Shown in pieces: positions 6,648-14,675 of a stretch of 19,720 nucleotides of DNA (position 1 is the stretch's first letter; each line of letters opens with the position of its first letter). The notes below the pieces were generated by a model. The model was given only the letters and a program-made list of their open reading frames with translations, did not search any database and was not told the DNA's origin. Source of the DNA: Candidatus Pelagibacter sp. (GTDB taxonomy: Bacteria; Pseudomonadota; Alphaproteobacteria; Pelagibacterales; Pelagibacteraceae). The position numbers and the translations under genes were made by a program. The stretch lies in contig JAPYTV010000013.1 in NCBI GenBank assembly GCA_029941985.1, positions 1 through 19,720 of the forward strand. The letters are read 5' to 3'.

Positions 6648-9317
6648 TTAAATCATATTTCTTAATACGTATTGGAGTATTCCACCATTTTTATAATATT
6701 CTAATTCATTTTTAGTATCTATTCTGCATAACATATTAACTTTTTTTACATCTCCTGAGACATATTTTATTTCAACTTCTATTTTATCTGAAGGTAAAAT
6801 ACCTTTTTTTAAATCCAATACACTAATTAACTCTGATCCAGTTAAATTTATATTTGTTCTATTCATACCATCGGTAAATTGTAGTGGCAAAACACCCATT
6901 CCTATTAAATTTGATCTGTGTATTCTTTCAAAACTTTCTGCTATTACAGCCTTAACTCCTAATAATTTTGTACCTTTTGCAGCCCAATCTCTAGATGATC
7001 CTGTTCCATATTCTTTTCCTCCTATTACCACTAAATCTGTTCCTCTTTTTTTATATTCAACTACGGCATCATAAACTGGCATAATTTTTTCTTCAGGATA
7101 TAGTTTTGTAAAACCACCTTCTCTTTCTGGAACCATCTCATTTCTAATTCGTATATTTGCAAATGCTCCTCTCATCATAACTTCATGATTTCCACGTCTA
7201 GATCCATAAGAATTATAATCTTTTGGCAAAATTTGACGCTCCATAAAATATTCACCTGCTGGACTTTCTATTTGAATGTTTCCTGCTGGTGAAATATGAT
7301 CTGTTGTAATCATGTCACCTAAAATCAATAAAGGTCTTGCATCTTTAATTTCACTAAAACCTTCAGGTTCATTAGGCAAGTTATCAAAGAAAGGTGGTTT
7401 CTTCACATAAGTCGATCCAGGATCCCAATTATAAATACTGGTATTTTCAGTTTTAATTTTTTGCCATTGTTTTGGACCTTCCGAAATATTAGAATATCTT
7501 CTCACAAACATTTCAGCATTTAATGACTCTCTTAAAGTATCTTCAATTTCTTTATTTGATGGCCAAATATCTTTTAGATAAATATCTTTACCATCTTTAC
7601 TTTTTCCTAGTGGTTCTTTGTAAAGGTCAAACTCCATGTGTCCCGCTAATGCATAAGCAACAACAAGTGGCGGTGAAGCCAAATAGTTTGCTTTAATATG
7701 GGGAGATATCCGTCCTTCAAAATTTCTATTTCCTGATAAAACAGATACTGTATAAATATTTTCTTTTTGAATTGCTTCAACAATATTCTCGGGCAGTGGT
7801 CCAGAATTTCCTATACAAGTCGTACAGCCATAACCTACTAAATTAAATCCTAATTTATCTAAAAATACATTTAAACCTGCTTTTGCCAAATAATCAGTTA
7901 CCACTTGTGAACCTGGCGCTAATGATGTTTTTACCCATGGCTTAGTTTGTAAACCAAACTCAACAGCTTTTTTCGCAAGTAAACCTGCTCCAATTAAAAC
8001 ATTTGGATTAGATGTATTGGTACAAGAAGTTATCGCAGCAATTAATATAGATCCATCTTTAATCTCATAATCTGTTCCTAAAACTTTTGAAATATTTTGT
8101 TTTTTTCTTTCTGTTGCATCTTTAAAAACTTTTTTAAATCCTGATGAAGCTTCTGTTAGTAAAACTTTATCTTGAGGTCTTTTAGGACCAGAAATTGTTG
8201 GAACAATCGTAGACATATCTAGTGAAAGAGTATCAGTAAATTCAATTTCTTCACTTGCCCACAAGCCTTGTTCTTTGGCATAATTCTCAACTACTGAAAC
8301 AGTCTTCTCGTCTCTTCCTGAAAATCTCAAATATTTTAAGGTTTCTTCATCAATTGGAAAAAAACCACAAGTAGCTCCATATTCTGGAGCCATATTTGCA
8401 ATCGTAGCTCTATCTGCAAGAGTTAAGTTTTTCAAACCTTTGCCATAAAATTCAACAAATTTTCCAACAACTCCTTTGTCTCTTAACATTTTAACCACTG
8501 TTAAAACTAAGTCTGTTGCTGTAGTTCCTTCAGGCATTTTATTAGTTACATTAAATCCTATGACCTCAGGTATTAACATGGATATTGGTTGCCCTAACAT
8601 TCCAGCTTCAGCTTCTATTCCGCCAACTCCCCAACCAAGCACTGAAAGCCCATTTACCATGGTTGTATGACTATCTGTTCCTACCAACGTGTCTGGAAAT
8701 AAATAATTTTCATCTTTATATCTTTCAGTCCAAACAACCTTGGATAAATATTCTAGATTAACTTGATGACATATTCCTGTTCCTGGAGGAACAATTCTAA
8801 AATTATTAAACGCTTGCTGACCCCATTTTAAAAATGAATACCTTTCACCATTTCTTTGAAATTCAATGTCAACATTTTTTTCAAAAGAATCAGTATTGGC
8901 TGATTTGTCTACTTGAACAGAATGATCTATCACTAAGTCTACTGTTGATAATGGGTTTATTGTATTTGGATCTTTATTTTTTTCTTTAACAGCTTCTCTC
9001 ATTGCAGCAAGATCTGCAACAGCTGGTATTCCAGTATAATCTTGTAATAGAACTCTAGCAGGTCTGTAAGCTATTTCAGTTGATGATTTTTTTGTCCTTA
9101 ACCAATCTTTAATTGCATCAATTTGATTTTTTGTAACTGATAAGTCATCTTCATATCTTAATAAATTTTCTAGAAGAACTTTTAATGATTTTGGAAGTTT
9201 TGATACTCCTGTTAATCCATTTTTTTCTGCTTCTGTTAACGAGTAGTATTTATAATTACTACCATTAATAGTAATAGTTTTTAAAGATTTATAAGAATTT
9301 TTATTACCTGGTTTCAT
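6648..9317 (-). CDS. acnA: Aconitate hydratase A
   Basis: This cytoplasmic [4Fe-4S] enzyme interconverts citrate and isocitrate in the TCA and glyoxylate cycles. The AcnA/IRP-type length (889 residues from the chosen start) and motifs are complete: the DSHTTMVNGLSVLGWGVGG block, the first cluster cysteine in AAITSCTNTSNP, the CxxC pair in GYGCTTCIGNSGP, and the swivel-domain YGTGSSRDWAAKG with ESFERIHRSNLIGMGVLPL. The start is placed at ATG 9317, giving an N-terminus MKPGNKNSYKSLKTI. A longer reading from 9347 would run 25 bases into the preceding lysE-like gene and add residues unlike the family. From 9317 the gap to that gene's stop is 5 bases. It is followed 2 bases later by the yfgM-like gene, a joining of TCA and envelope functions in one transcript. 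Confidence 0.97.
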   Translation of the reverse strand: MKPGNKNSYKSLKTITINGSNYKYYSLTEAEKNGLTGVSKLPKSLKVLLENLLRYEDDLSVTKNQIDAIKDWLRTKKSSTEIAYRPARVLLQDYTGIPAVADLAAMREAVKEKNKDPNTINPLSTVDLVIDHSVQVDKSANTDSFEKNVDIEFQRNGERYSFLKWGQQAFNNFRIVPPGTGICHQVNLEYLSKVVWTERYKDENYLFPDTLVGTDSHTTMVNGLSVLGWGVGGIEAEAGMLGQPISMLIPEVIGFNVTNKMPEGTTATDLVLTVVKMLRDKGVVGKFVEFYGKGLKNLTLADRATIANMAPEYGATCGFFPIDEETLKYLRFSGRDEKTVSVVENYAKEQGLWASEEIEFTDTLSLDMSTIVPTISGPKRPQDKVLLTEASSGFKKVFKDATERKKQNISKVLGTDYEIKDGSILIAAITSCTNTSNPNVLIGAGLLAKKAVEFGLQTKPWVKTSLAPGSQVVTDYLAKAGLNVFLDKLGFNLVGYGCTTCIGNSGPLPENIVEAIQKENIYTVSVLSGNRNFEGRISPHIKANYLASPPLVVAYALAGHMEFDLYKEPLGKSKDGKDIYLKDIWPSNKEIEDTLRESLNAEMFVRRYSNISEGPKQWQKIKTENTSIYNWDPGSTYVKKPPFFDNLPNEPEGFSEIKDARPLLILGDMITTDHISPAGNIQIESPAGEYFMERQILPKDYNSYGSRRGNHEVMMRGAFANIRIRNEMVPEREGGFTKLYPEEKIMPVYDAVVEYKKRGTDLVVIGGKEYGTGSSRDWAAKGTKLLGVKAVIAESFERIHRSNLIGMGVLPLQFTDGMNRTNINLTGSELISVLDLKKGILPSDKIEVEIKYVSGDVKKVNMLCRIDTKNELEYYKNGGILQYVLRNMI

Positions 9318-9322
9318 TTTAA

Positions 9323-9910
9323 TTAGATATAGAAGCCTATTATACAAACTACAAGTAGCAAGGACATAGCATAATTAAATCGTTTTATGAAATTATTATT
9401 TGTCGCAAATTTCCTAAGAAATTTACCAAAAAAAGTCCAGGTAGTTATGCTCAGAAAAGCAGTAAATGAACAGACAAATATAACCGTTAAAGAGCTACTT
9501 AAATAATTTTCATTTTTAACGAAGTTTGAGATTAATATAATGGCTGCCATTACTCCCTTTGGGTTAATAAATTGAAATAAAAAAATATCAATAAACTTTA
9601 CTGGGTTTATATTTTTTTTGTTTGATGTGCTGATTGAAAATGAAATTTTATATGCCAAGTATATTAAAAAAAAAGTTCCAAGAACTCTAATAACTTCCTG
9701 AATGATTGGATATTTTATAAAAGTTGATATTAATACAAAATTAATCAGAATAACTAAAATTGTATATCCAAACCCTACTCCTAGAATTAATGGAATTGTT
9801 TTTTTTATGCCAAAATTAAAACCAGAAAATGAAGCGACAGCATTATTAGGGCCAGGTGTAAAACCTAAGGAAAATGAAATTCCAATTAATAAAAATAATT
9901 CTGGATACAT
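9323..9910 (-). CDS. LysE/RhtB-family amino-acid exporter
   Basis: This is a 195-residue inner-membrane protein with about six hydrophobic segments. The LysE/RhtB hallmark GFTPGPNN is at residues 16-23, and the conserved INPKGVMAAI block is near residues 114-123. Length (about 200) and pattern match the family, which exports amino acids such as lysine, homoserine, threonine or leucine. The substrate cannot be read from the sequence. The start at 9910 lies 5 bases after the csaA-like stop and the gene ends 5 bases before acnA, so it is an internal member of the minus-strand run. No Shine-Dalgarno sequence is apparent. A reading on the opposite strand (9702-9968) is a shadow of this gene. Confidence 0.87.
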   Translation of the reverse strand: MYPELFLLIGISFSLGFTPGPNNAVASFSGFNFGIKKTIPLILGVGFGYTILVILINFVLISTFIKYPIIQEVIRVLGTFFLIYLAYKISFSISTSNKKNINPVKFIDIFLFQFINPKGVMAAIILISNFVKNENYLSSSLTVIFVCSFTAFLSITTWTFFGKFLRKFATNNNFIKRFNYAMSLLLVVCIIGFYI

Positions 9911-9915
9911 AAAGT

Positions 9916-10257
9916 TTACGCAATTGGGAGACCATTCTCAGAATCTTGAGATGGATGAACCAAAATAACCTTTCCTTCCTTGTCAATGGATCCTAGAATT
10001 AGAACTTGAGAAACTACTCCTGCTATGTTTTTTTCTGCAAAATTGCATACTCCAATAACTTGTTTTCCTTTTAGATTTTTCTCATTGTAATAATGAGTTA
10101 TTTGAGCCGATGATTGCTTAATCCCTATTTCCTTACCAAAATCAACTTCTATTACTAATGATGGTTTTCTAGCTTTTTCATTTTTTTTAACAGATACAAC
10201 AGTTCCAACTCTAATATCTATTTTATCAAAAGTATCGTAGGTTATTTGTTCTTTCAT
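9916..10257 (-). CDS. csaA: CsaA-like tRNA-binding-domain protein
   Basis: A 113-residue protein made of a single OB-fold EMAP-II/MetRS-C-like tRNA-binding domain. Diagnostic features are FDKIDIRVGTV (10-20), ARKPSLVIEVDFG (29-41), KQSSAQIT (47-54), GKQVIGVCNF (64-73) and the closing VLILGS (85-90). CsaA proteins bind tRNA and have been described as secretion-related chaperones in Bacillus; a role in Gram-negative cells is not well defined. The length (about 110) is exactly that of the family. It is the first gene of the minus-strand run to zapE, with its start at 10257 only 29 bases from the divergent argE-like start. The spacer holds an AT palindrome that could serve as overlapping -10 boxes. 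Confidence 0.9.
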   Translation of the reverse strand: MKEQITYDTFDKIDIRVGTVVSVKKNEKARKPSLVIEVDFGKEIGIKQSSAQITHYYNEKNLKGKQVIGVCNFAEKNIAGVVSQVLILGSIDKEGKVILVHPSQDSENGLPIA

Positions 10258-10262
10258 AAATT

Positions 10263-10276
10263 TAATATATATATTA
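10263..10276. promoter_or_regulatory. AT palindrome in 29-base divergent spacer, possible back-to-back -10 boxes
   Basis: A perfect 14-base palindrome, TAATATATATATTA, sits midway between the divergent csaA-like (10257) and argE-like (10287) starts. It contains TATATT on each strand (10270-10275 plus, 10264-10269 minus), each 5/6 to the TATAAT consensus. Transcription starts set by these boxes would fall within a few bases of both start codons, implying very short or absent leaders. No good -35 element is placed correctly for either. In such AT-rich DNA chance is a real alternative. Confidence 0.3.
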
Positions 10277-10286
10277 GATCTTATTT

Positions 10287-11480
10287 ATGAGTACAGAAAA
10301 TAATGCTAATCAATTATTTAATAATTCTATAAAAATTTTAACTGATTTAATTGCTTTTAAAACTGTATCTGGAGAAGATAATACCTCTTTAATTAACTAC
10401 TGTGATGAAATTTTAAAAAAACTTGGAGCGACTTCATTTAAAACATTTGATAATGAAAATCCCAAGCAACAGAATCTATTTGCAACTATAAAAACGAAAA
10501 AACCTAATGGAAAAAAACCAATAATATTGTCAGGACATACAGATGTTGTGCCAGTTTCAAAGGGTTGGAATACCGATCCATTCAAAGCAATTGTTATAGG
10601 AGATAAACTTTTTGGTAGAGGATCATGTGATATGAAGGGGTTTATTGCTTGTGCATTAGCTTATGCACCAATTTATTCTAAAGCAAACTTAGATAGAGAT
10701 ATTCATTTTTCATTTACTTTTGACGAAGAGACTGCGTGCATAGGAGCACCTATTTTAATTAAAGAATTAAAAAAAAGAAAAATTAAAAATGGAATTTGTA
10801 TTATTGGAGAACCAACCAATATGAAGATAATAGATGCTCATAAAGGTTGTTACGAATATACAACTTATTTTGAAGGATTAGCGGGTCATAGCTCAGCACC
10901 TCATAAAGGTGTAAGTGCCGTAGAATATGCTGCAAGATATGTGAATAAATTAATTGAGTTAAGAGAAAAACTAAAAAAAAGAGCTTCAAAAGATTCTATA
11001 TTTGACCCCCCTTATTCAACTCTTCAAATAGGAGGAATTTTTGGAGGAATAGCACACAATGTAATTGCTGATAAATGCCAAGTTAATTGGGAAACAAGAC
11101 CTGTGGTAAAAGAGGATGGTATATTTTTAAACTCAGAATTAGATAAATATGCAAACGAAGTACTATTGCCAGAGATGAAAAGAGTATTTCCAAATTCCTC
11201 AATAAAAAAACGTATTATAGGTGAAGTAACAGGATTTGACAGGGATGAAAAATCAGAAGCCTGTGAACTGGTCTCAAGTTTAACTGGAGACAACTCTAGA
11301 GAAGTAGTTTCATTTGGAACAGAAGCTGGATTATTTCAAGAAATTGGAATCAGTACTGTCGTTTGTGGACCTGGTTCAATTGAGCAAGCTCATAAAATTG
11401 ATGAATACATAGTTCTTGATGAATTAAAAAAATGTTTAAATTTGCTTGAGGGAATAAAAAATAATTCTGTTGTGAACTAA
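10287..11480 (+). CDS. argE: ArgE-family M20 deacylase (acetylornithine deacetylase-like)
   Basis: A zinc-dependent amidohydrolase of 397 residues. ArgE removes acetate from N-acetylornithine in arginine synthesis, and relatives include succinyl-diaminopimelate desuccinylase. Metal-site motifs are all present: LSGHTDVVPV with H84 and D86, GRGSCDMKG with D115, TFDEETA with the catalytic/ligand pair E147-E148, IIGEPTN with E175, and a C-terminal GPGSIEQAHKIDEY with H369. The dimerisation lid follows GLAGHSSAPHKG (197-208). SxEQAHKxDEY favours ArgE over DapE. The start at 10287 gives a normal N-terminus. It is divergent from csaA and its end overlaps the convergent aldehyde dehydrogenase gene by 4 bases. 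Closeness to a guanidino-hydrolase suggests, but does not prove, a link with arginine or ornithine metabolism. Confidence 0.85.
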   Translation: MSTENNANQLFNNSIKILTDLIAFKTVSGEDNTSLINYCDEILKKLGATSFKTFDNENPKQQNLFATIKTKKPNGKKPIILSGHTDVVPVSKGWNTDPFKAIVIGDKLFGRGSCDMKGFIACALAYAPIYSKANLDRDIHFSFTFDEETACIGAPILIKELKKRKIKNGICIIGEPTNMKIIDAHKGCYEYTTYFEGLAGHSSAPHKGVSAVEYAARYVNKLIELREKLKKRASKDSIFDPPYSTLQIGGIFGGIAHNVIADKCQVNWETRPVVKEDGIFLNSELDKYANEVLLPEMKRVFPNSSIKKRIIGEVTGFDRDEKSEACELVSSLTGDNSREVVSFGTEAGLFQEIGISTVVCGPGSIEQAHKIDEYIVLDELKKCLNLLEGIKNNSVVN

Positions 11481-12913
11481 TCGTTCCAACCACTTACTAC
11501 TTTAACTTCCAAATATTCTTCTAAGCCTAATTTGCCAGCCTCTCTACCAATTCCCGAATGTTTGTAACCACCAAATGGAGCATCAGGAGCTAAACCAGCA
11601 CCATTAATATCAACCATTCCTGATCTTAATTTTCTAGCAACTCTATTGGCTTTTTCTTGATCTTGAGTTTGAATAAAGTTTAGCAATCCATAAGGAGTAT
11701 CGTTAGCAATAGCGATAGCTTCTTCTTCTGTTTCAAAAGGTATAATTGATAAAACAGGGCCAAATATTTCTGTTCTTGCAATTTGCATTTGATTGTTAAC
11801 ATCGGCAAATGCAGTAGGTTTAATAAAATAACCTTTGTCTAATCCATCAGGTTTTCCTGTACCACCAGCAACTAATTTAGCGCCTTCATCAATACCTACT
11901 TGAATTAATGTTTGAATCTTGTCGAATTGTGTTTTTGAAACTACAGGTCCAATGTGATCACCTTCTTTTGTAGCAACATCAACCTTCATTGAATTTGCGA
12001 AATTTTTTACTCTTTCTACAGTTTCATCATAAATAGATTTTTCAACCAACATTCGTGTTGGTGCATTACAAGATTGACCTGTATTTCTAAAACATCTTAA
12101 AGCGCCTCTTTCAACTGCTTCAGCATCAGCATCTTTAAATATAATGTTTGCTCCTTTTCCACCAAGTTCTAAACTAACTCTTTTAAAATCACTTGCTGCA
12201 TTTTGGGAAATTAAAGCACCCGCTCTAGTTGATCCTGTAAATGAAATCATATTTACATCAGGGTGACTTGTTAATGCATTGCCAGTAACTGCTCCATCCC
12301 CATTAACTAAATTGAATACACCTTTTGGTAATTTAATTTCATCAATCATCTCTGCTAATATTATTGATGATAGTGGTGCTATTTCAGATGGTTTTAATAC
12401 CATCGTACAACCAGCTGCTATTGCTGGAATTACTTTTAAACAAGTTTGATTCATTGGCCAATTCCATGGTGTAATTAATACACAAACCCCTTTTGGCTCA
12501 CGGATAATATTATTATTAAGAGCGTGTTCTCCTAATTTTGCTTCAAATGTGTATTCTTTTAAAACTTTTATATAAGACTTTATATGACTTGCTCCAGTTC
12601 CTGCTTGTAACTGTGTTGAAAAATCAATAGGTGCTCCCATTTCAAGAGAAATAGCTTTAGCCATATCTGCCCATCTTTTTTTATAAACTTCATACAACCC
12701 TTCTAGGTATTTTAATCTTTCTTCTTTTGTTGAAAATGCCCAAGTTTCAAATGCTTTTGTTGCTGCACTGACAGCGTCATTTACATCTTCAACTCCGCCT
12801 AAGGATATAACGGCACACTCTTCTTCTGTTGAAGGGTCTATTACTTTTAAATCATTTGATTTTTTTGGAGAAACCCATTGACCGTTAATGTAAAATTTTT
12901 TTTTATCTAGCAC
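11477..12913 (-). CDS. NAD(P)-dependent aldehyde dehydrogenase, probably amino/guanidino-aldehyde
   Basis: A classical ALDH-superfamily oxidoreductase of 478 residues that oxidises an aldehyde to its acid. Catalytic features: PWNWP (149-153, oxyanion Asn151), KPSE (174-177, cofactor), FTGST (225-229), LELGGK with general base E249, GQSC with nucleophile C282, and EIFGPVLS near the C-terminus. The chosen start is GTG at 12913, 14 bases after the ureohydrolase stop, which gives the usual short lead-in to YINGQWV. A promoter in the 14-base gap is unlikely, so the two genes should form an operon. That context suggests an aldehyde such as 4-guanidinobutyraldehyde or 4-aminobutyraldehyde, but ALDH substrate cannot be set from motifs. 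Its end overlaps the argE-like gene by 4 bases. Confidence 0.9.
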   Translation of the reverse strand: MLDKKKFYINGQWVSPKKSNDLKVIDPSTEEECAVISLGGVEDVNDAVSAATKAFETWAFSTKEERLKYLEGLYEVYKKRWADMAKAISLEMGAPIDFSTQLQAGTGASHIKSYIKVLKEYTFEAKLGEHALNNNIIREPKGVCVLITPWNWPMNQTCLKVIPAIAAGCTMVLKPSEIAPLSSIILAEMIDEIKLPKGVFNLVNGDGAVTGNALTSHPDVNMISFTGSTRAGALISQNAASDFKRVSLELGGKGANIIFKDADAEAVERGALRCFRNTGQSCNAPTRMLVEKSIYDETVERVKNFANSMKVDVATKEGDHIGPVVSKTQFDKIQTLIQVGIDEGAKLVAGGTGKPDGLDKGYFIKPTAFADVNNQMQIARTEIFGPVLSIIPFETEEEAIAIANDTPYGLLNFIQTQDQEKANRVARKLRSGMVDINGAGLAPDAPFGGYKHSGIGREAGKLGLEEYLEVKVVSGWND

Positions 12914-12927
12914 TTTTAAAAAATATA

Positions 12928-13893
12928 TTATCTTTTAACTTTTGCAAACAAATTAGTTAACTCATAAACAATTGTTGCAGCAGCTAAAGAAGTAACTTCT
13001 GCATGATCGTATGCTGGTGACACCTCCACAACATCTGCTGAAATTAAATTTAAACCTGATAGGCCTCTTATGACATTAACCATTTCTCTAGTTGTCATAC
13101 CTGCTATCTCTGGTGTACCAGTTCCTGGTGCAAAAGCAGGATCTAGAACATCTATATCTATTGATAAATAAAGTGGGTTGTTGCCCACTCTGTTTCTAAT
13201 TCTTTCTGCTATTTTATCTGTTCCTTGTGTTTGGAATTCATCACAATGAATAATTTTGAAACCAAATTCTTCATCATTTTTAATATCATCTCTACTATAA
13301 AGGGGGCCTCTAATCCCAACATGCATCGAAGCATCATCTAAAAATAAATTTTCCTCTCTGGCTCTTCTAAAAGGTGTTCCGTGTGTATATGGCGCACCAA
13401 AATATGTATCCCATGTATCTAAGTGTGCATCAAAATGAACTAAAGCGACCGGGCCATTATTCATTTTGTTTATAGCTCTTAACAATGGAAGGGCAATTGT
13501 GTGATCCCCTCCCAAACTAATAATACCCTCGACTTTATTAAGAAGTTCTGTGGCTCCTTCTTCAATTTGTTTTATAGCTTCATTTATATTAAATGGATTA
13601 CAAGTAATATCTCCAGCATCTGCAACTTGTTGAACTTTAAAGGGTTCGACATCGTAACTTGGATGATAATTTGTTCTTAAATGTCTTGATGCCTGTCTAA
13701 TGCTCATTGGGCCAAATCTTGCTCCAGGTCTATAACTAGTACCAGCATCAAAAGGAATTCCAACAATTGCAACGTCACAACTTTCAACATCCCTTAATTC
13801 AGGCAACCTTGCAAATGTAGATGGTCCTGCAAATCTTGGGACTTTAGTTCCGCTAACAGGCTGAACTGGATTTTTGTTTCTAGTTTTTTTCAT
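12928..13893 (-). CDS. speB: Agmatinase/guanidinobutyrase-family ureohydrolase
   Basis: A manganese-dependent arginase-superfamily enzyme of 321 residues that releases urea from a guanidino compound. The binuclear metal ligands are intact: GGDH with H131, FDAHLDT with D155, H157 and D159, and SIDIDVLDPAFAPGTGTPE with D246 and D248. The substrate-loop YTHGTPFRRA (169-178) and GIPFDAGTSYRPGARFGP (45-62) are typical of the agmatinase/guanidinobutyrase branch, not arginase. The two activities are hard to separate by motif. With an aldehyde dehydrogenase directly downstream, guanidinobutyrase (GbuA) in the 2-ketoarginine route is as plausible as agmatinase (SpeB), so the symbol is provisional. The start at 13893 faces the divergent metallopeptidase-like gene across a 56-base spacer. 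Confidence 0.85.
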   Translation of the reverse strand: MKKTRNKNPVQPVSGTKVPRFAGPSTFARLPELRDVESCDVAIVGIPFDAGTSYRPGARFGPMSIRQASRHLRTNYHPSYDVEPFKVQQVADAGDITCNPFNINEAIKQIEEGATELLNKVEGIISLGGDHTIALPLLRAINKMNNGPVALVHFDAHLDTWDTYFGAPYTHGTPFRRAREENLFLDDASMHVGIRGPLYSRDDIKNDEEFGFKIIHCDEFQTQGTDKIAERIRNRVGNNPLYLSIDIDVLDPAFAPGTGTPEIAGMTTREMVNVIRGLSGLNLISADVVEVSPAYDHAEVTSLAAATIVYELTNLFAKVKR

Positions 13894-13949
13894 TTATAAA
13901 TAAAATGTACCACATTCTTTTAATTTGGAATAACATCTATATTTAATAG

Positions 13950-14672
13950 ATGAGATTATTTAGAGTTATTTTGCTGGTTTTTATTTTAATTTTGCCTGTT
14001 AAAGCTAATACAATTTACCAATTAATTAAAATTCCTAATTTAGAAATTTTTGAATTAAATTCTTCTAATAATCTTAAATATTTTTATGCTTCGAAACCAT
14101 TTAGACTTGGAGTTGAAAAAAATATTTCTTGTTTTAATTCAGATAAAAAAACTTTAGATCAAAAATATCAAATAATTAATAAAAATCTAAGTAAATATTC
14201 AGCTAGATTCTTAAAGAAGATAAATCTTAAATATGTTGTTTTGTGTGAAAATTTATCAATTTCTGGAATTAATACTGCTGGCATTCCAGATAGCATAATG
14301 AAAACTTTAATATTAGATATTAAATTTGATGAAAATTACTTTGAAAGAGTCATTCATCATGAGATATTTCATATTATTAATGACAGTTATAAATCACTCT
14401 TTAATAAAGAAGAATGGATAAAGTTTAATAATAAAGATTTTAAATATTCTAAATGTTCAACGTGTACTAAAAAATTAAGACTTAATACTTATACAAATAC
14501 TGATGGATTTTTAACAGAATATTCACAGTCAACTGCCTCGGAGGACATGGCGGAAGTATTTTCACACTTACTCTTTAAGATAAGTAAATCAAAAGATGAT
14601 CCAGTTCTTAAAAAAAAAGAAATATTCATAAAAAAAAAAATATTAATGATAGATAGTAATTTTAAATTTTGA
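13950..14672 (+). CDS. Exported HExxH putative zinc metallopeptidase
   Basis: A 240-residue protein starting with a signal peptide (MRLFRVILLVFILILPVKA, probable cleavage after Ala19), so it acts in the periplasm or outside. The gluzincin-like zinc motif HEIFH is at 137-141 (within VIHHEIFHIIND), followed 57-61 residues later by ASEDMAEVF (196-204), where E198 or E202 would be the third ligand. A CSTC pair (169-172) lies between. The layout resembles putative zinc-binding metallopeptidases described only by domain (Peptidase_Mx-type), with no known substrate. It ends 3 bases before the cyclophilin gene, so both are probably cotranscribed and may act on exported proteins. An inverted repeat, ATCTAT/ATAGAT, spans its start codon. 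The 3' end has runs of 9 and 11 A residues, preserved in frame. Confidence 0.75.
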   Translation: MRLFRVILLVFILILPVKANTIYQLIKIPNLEIFELNSSNNLKYFYASKPFRLGVEKNISCFNSDKKTLDQKYQIINKNLSKYSARFLKKINLKYVVLCENLSISGINTAGIPDSIMKTLILDIKFDENYFERVIHHEIFHIINDSYKSLFNKEEWIKFNNKDFKYSKCSTCTKKLRLNTYTNTDGFLTEYSQSTASEDMAEVFSHLLFKISKSKDDPVLKKKEIFIKKKILMIDSNFKF

Positions 14673-14675
14673 TTA

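Noticed and set aside
8476..8670. Open reading frame on the plus strand inside acnA
   Set aside because: It is antisense to the highly conserved DSHTT/GQPIS part of aconitase, and its sequence is only the mirror of that coding constraint.
9318..9347. Longer N-terminus for acnA
   Set aside because: It would overlap the lysE-like gene by 25 bases and add residues not typical of aconitase; the ATG at 9317 leaves a normal 5-base gap.
9702..9968. 88-codon plus-strand frame across the lysE-like and csaA-like junction
   Set aside because: It is antisense to two well-supported genes, has no family features, and its open state follows from the opposite-strand codons.
13935..13951. Inverted repeat ATCTAT-5-ATAGAT over the metallopeptidase start codon
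   Set aside because: The arms are only 6 bases and AT-rich; this occurs easily by chance and no regulator gene is nearby.
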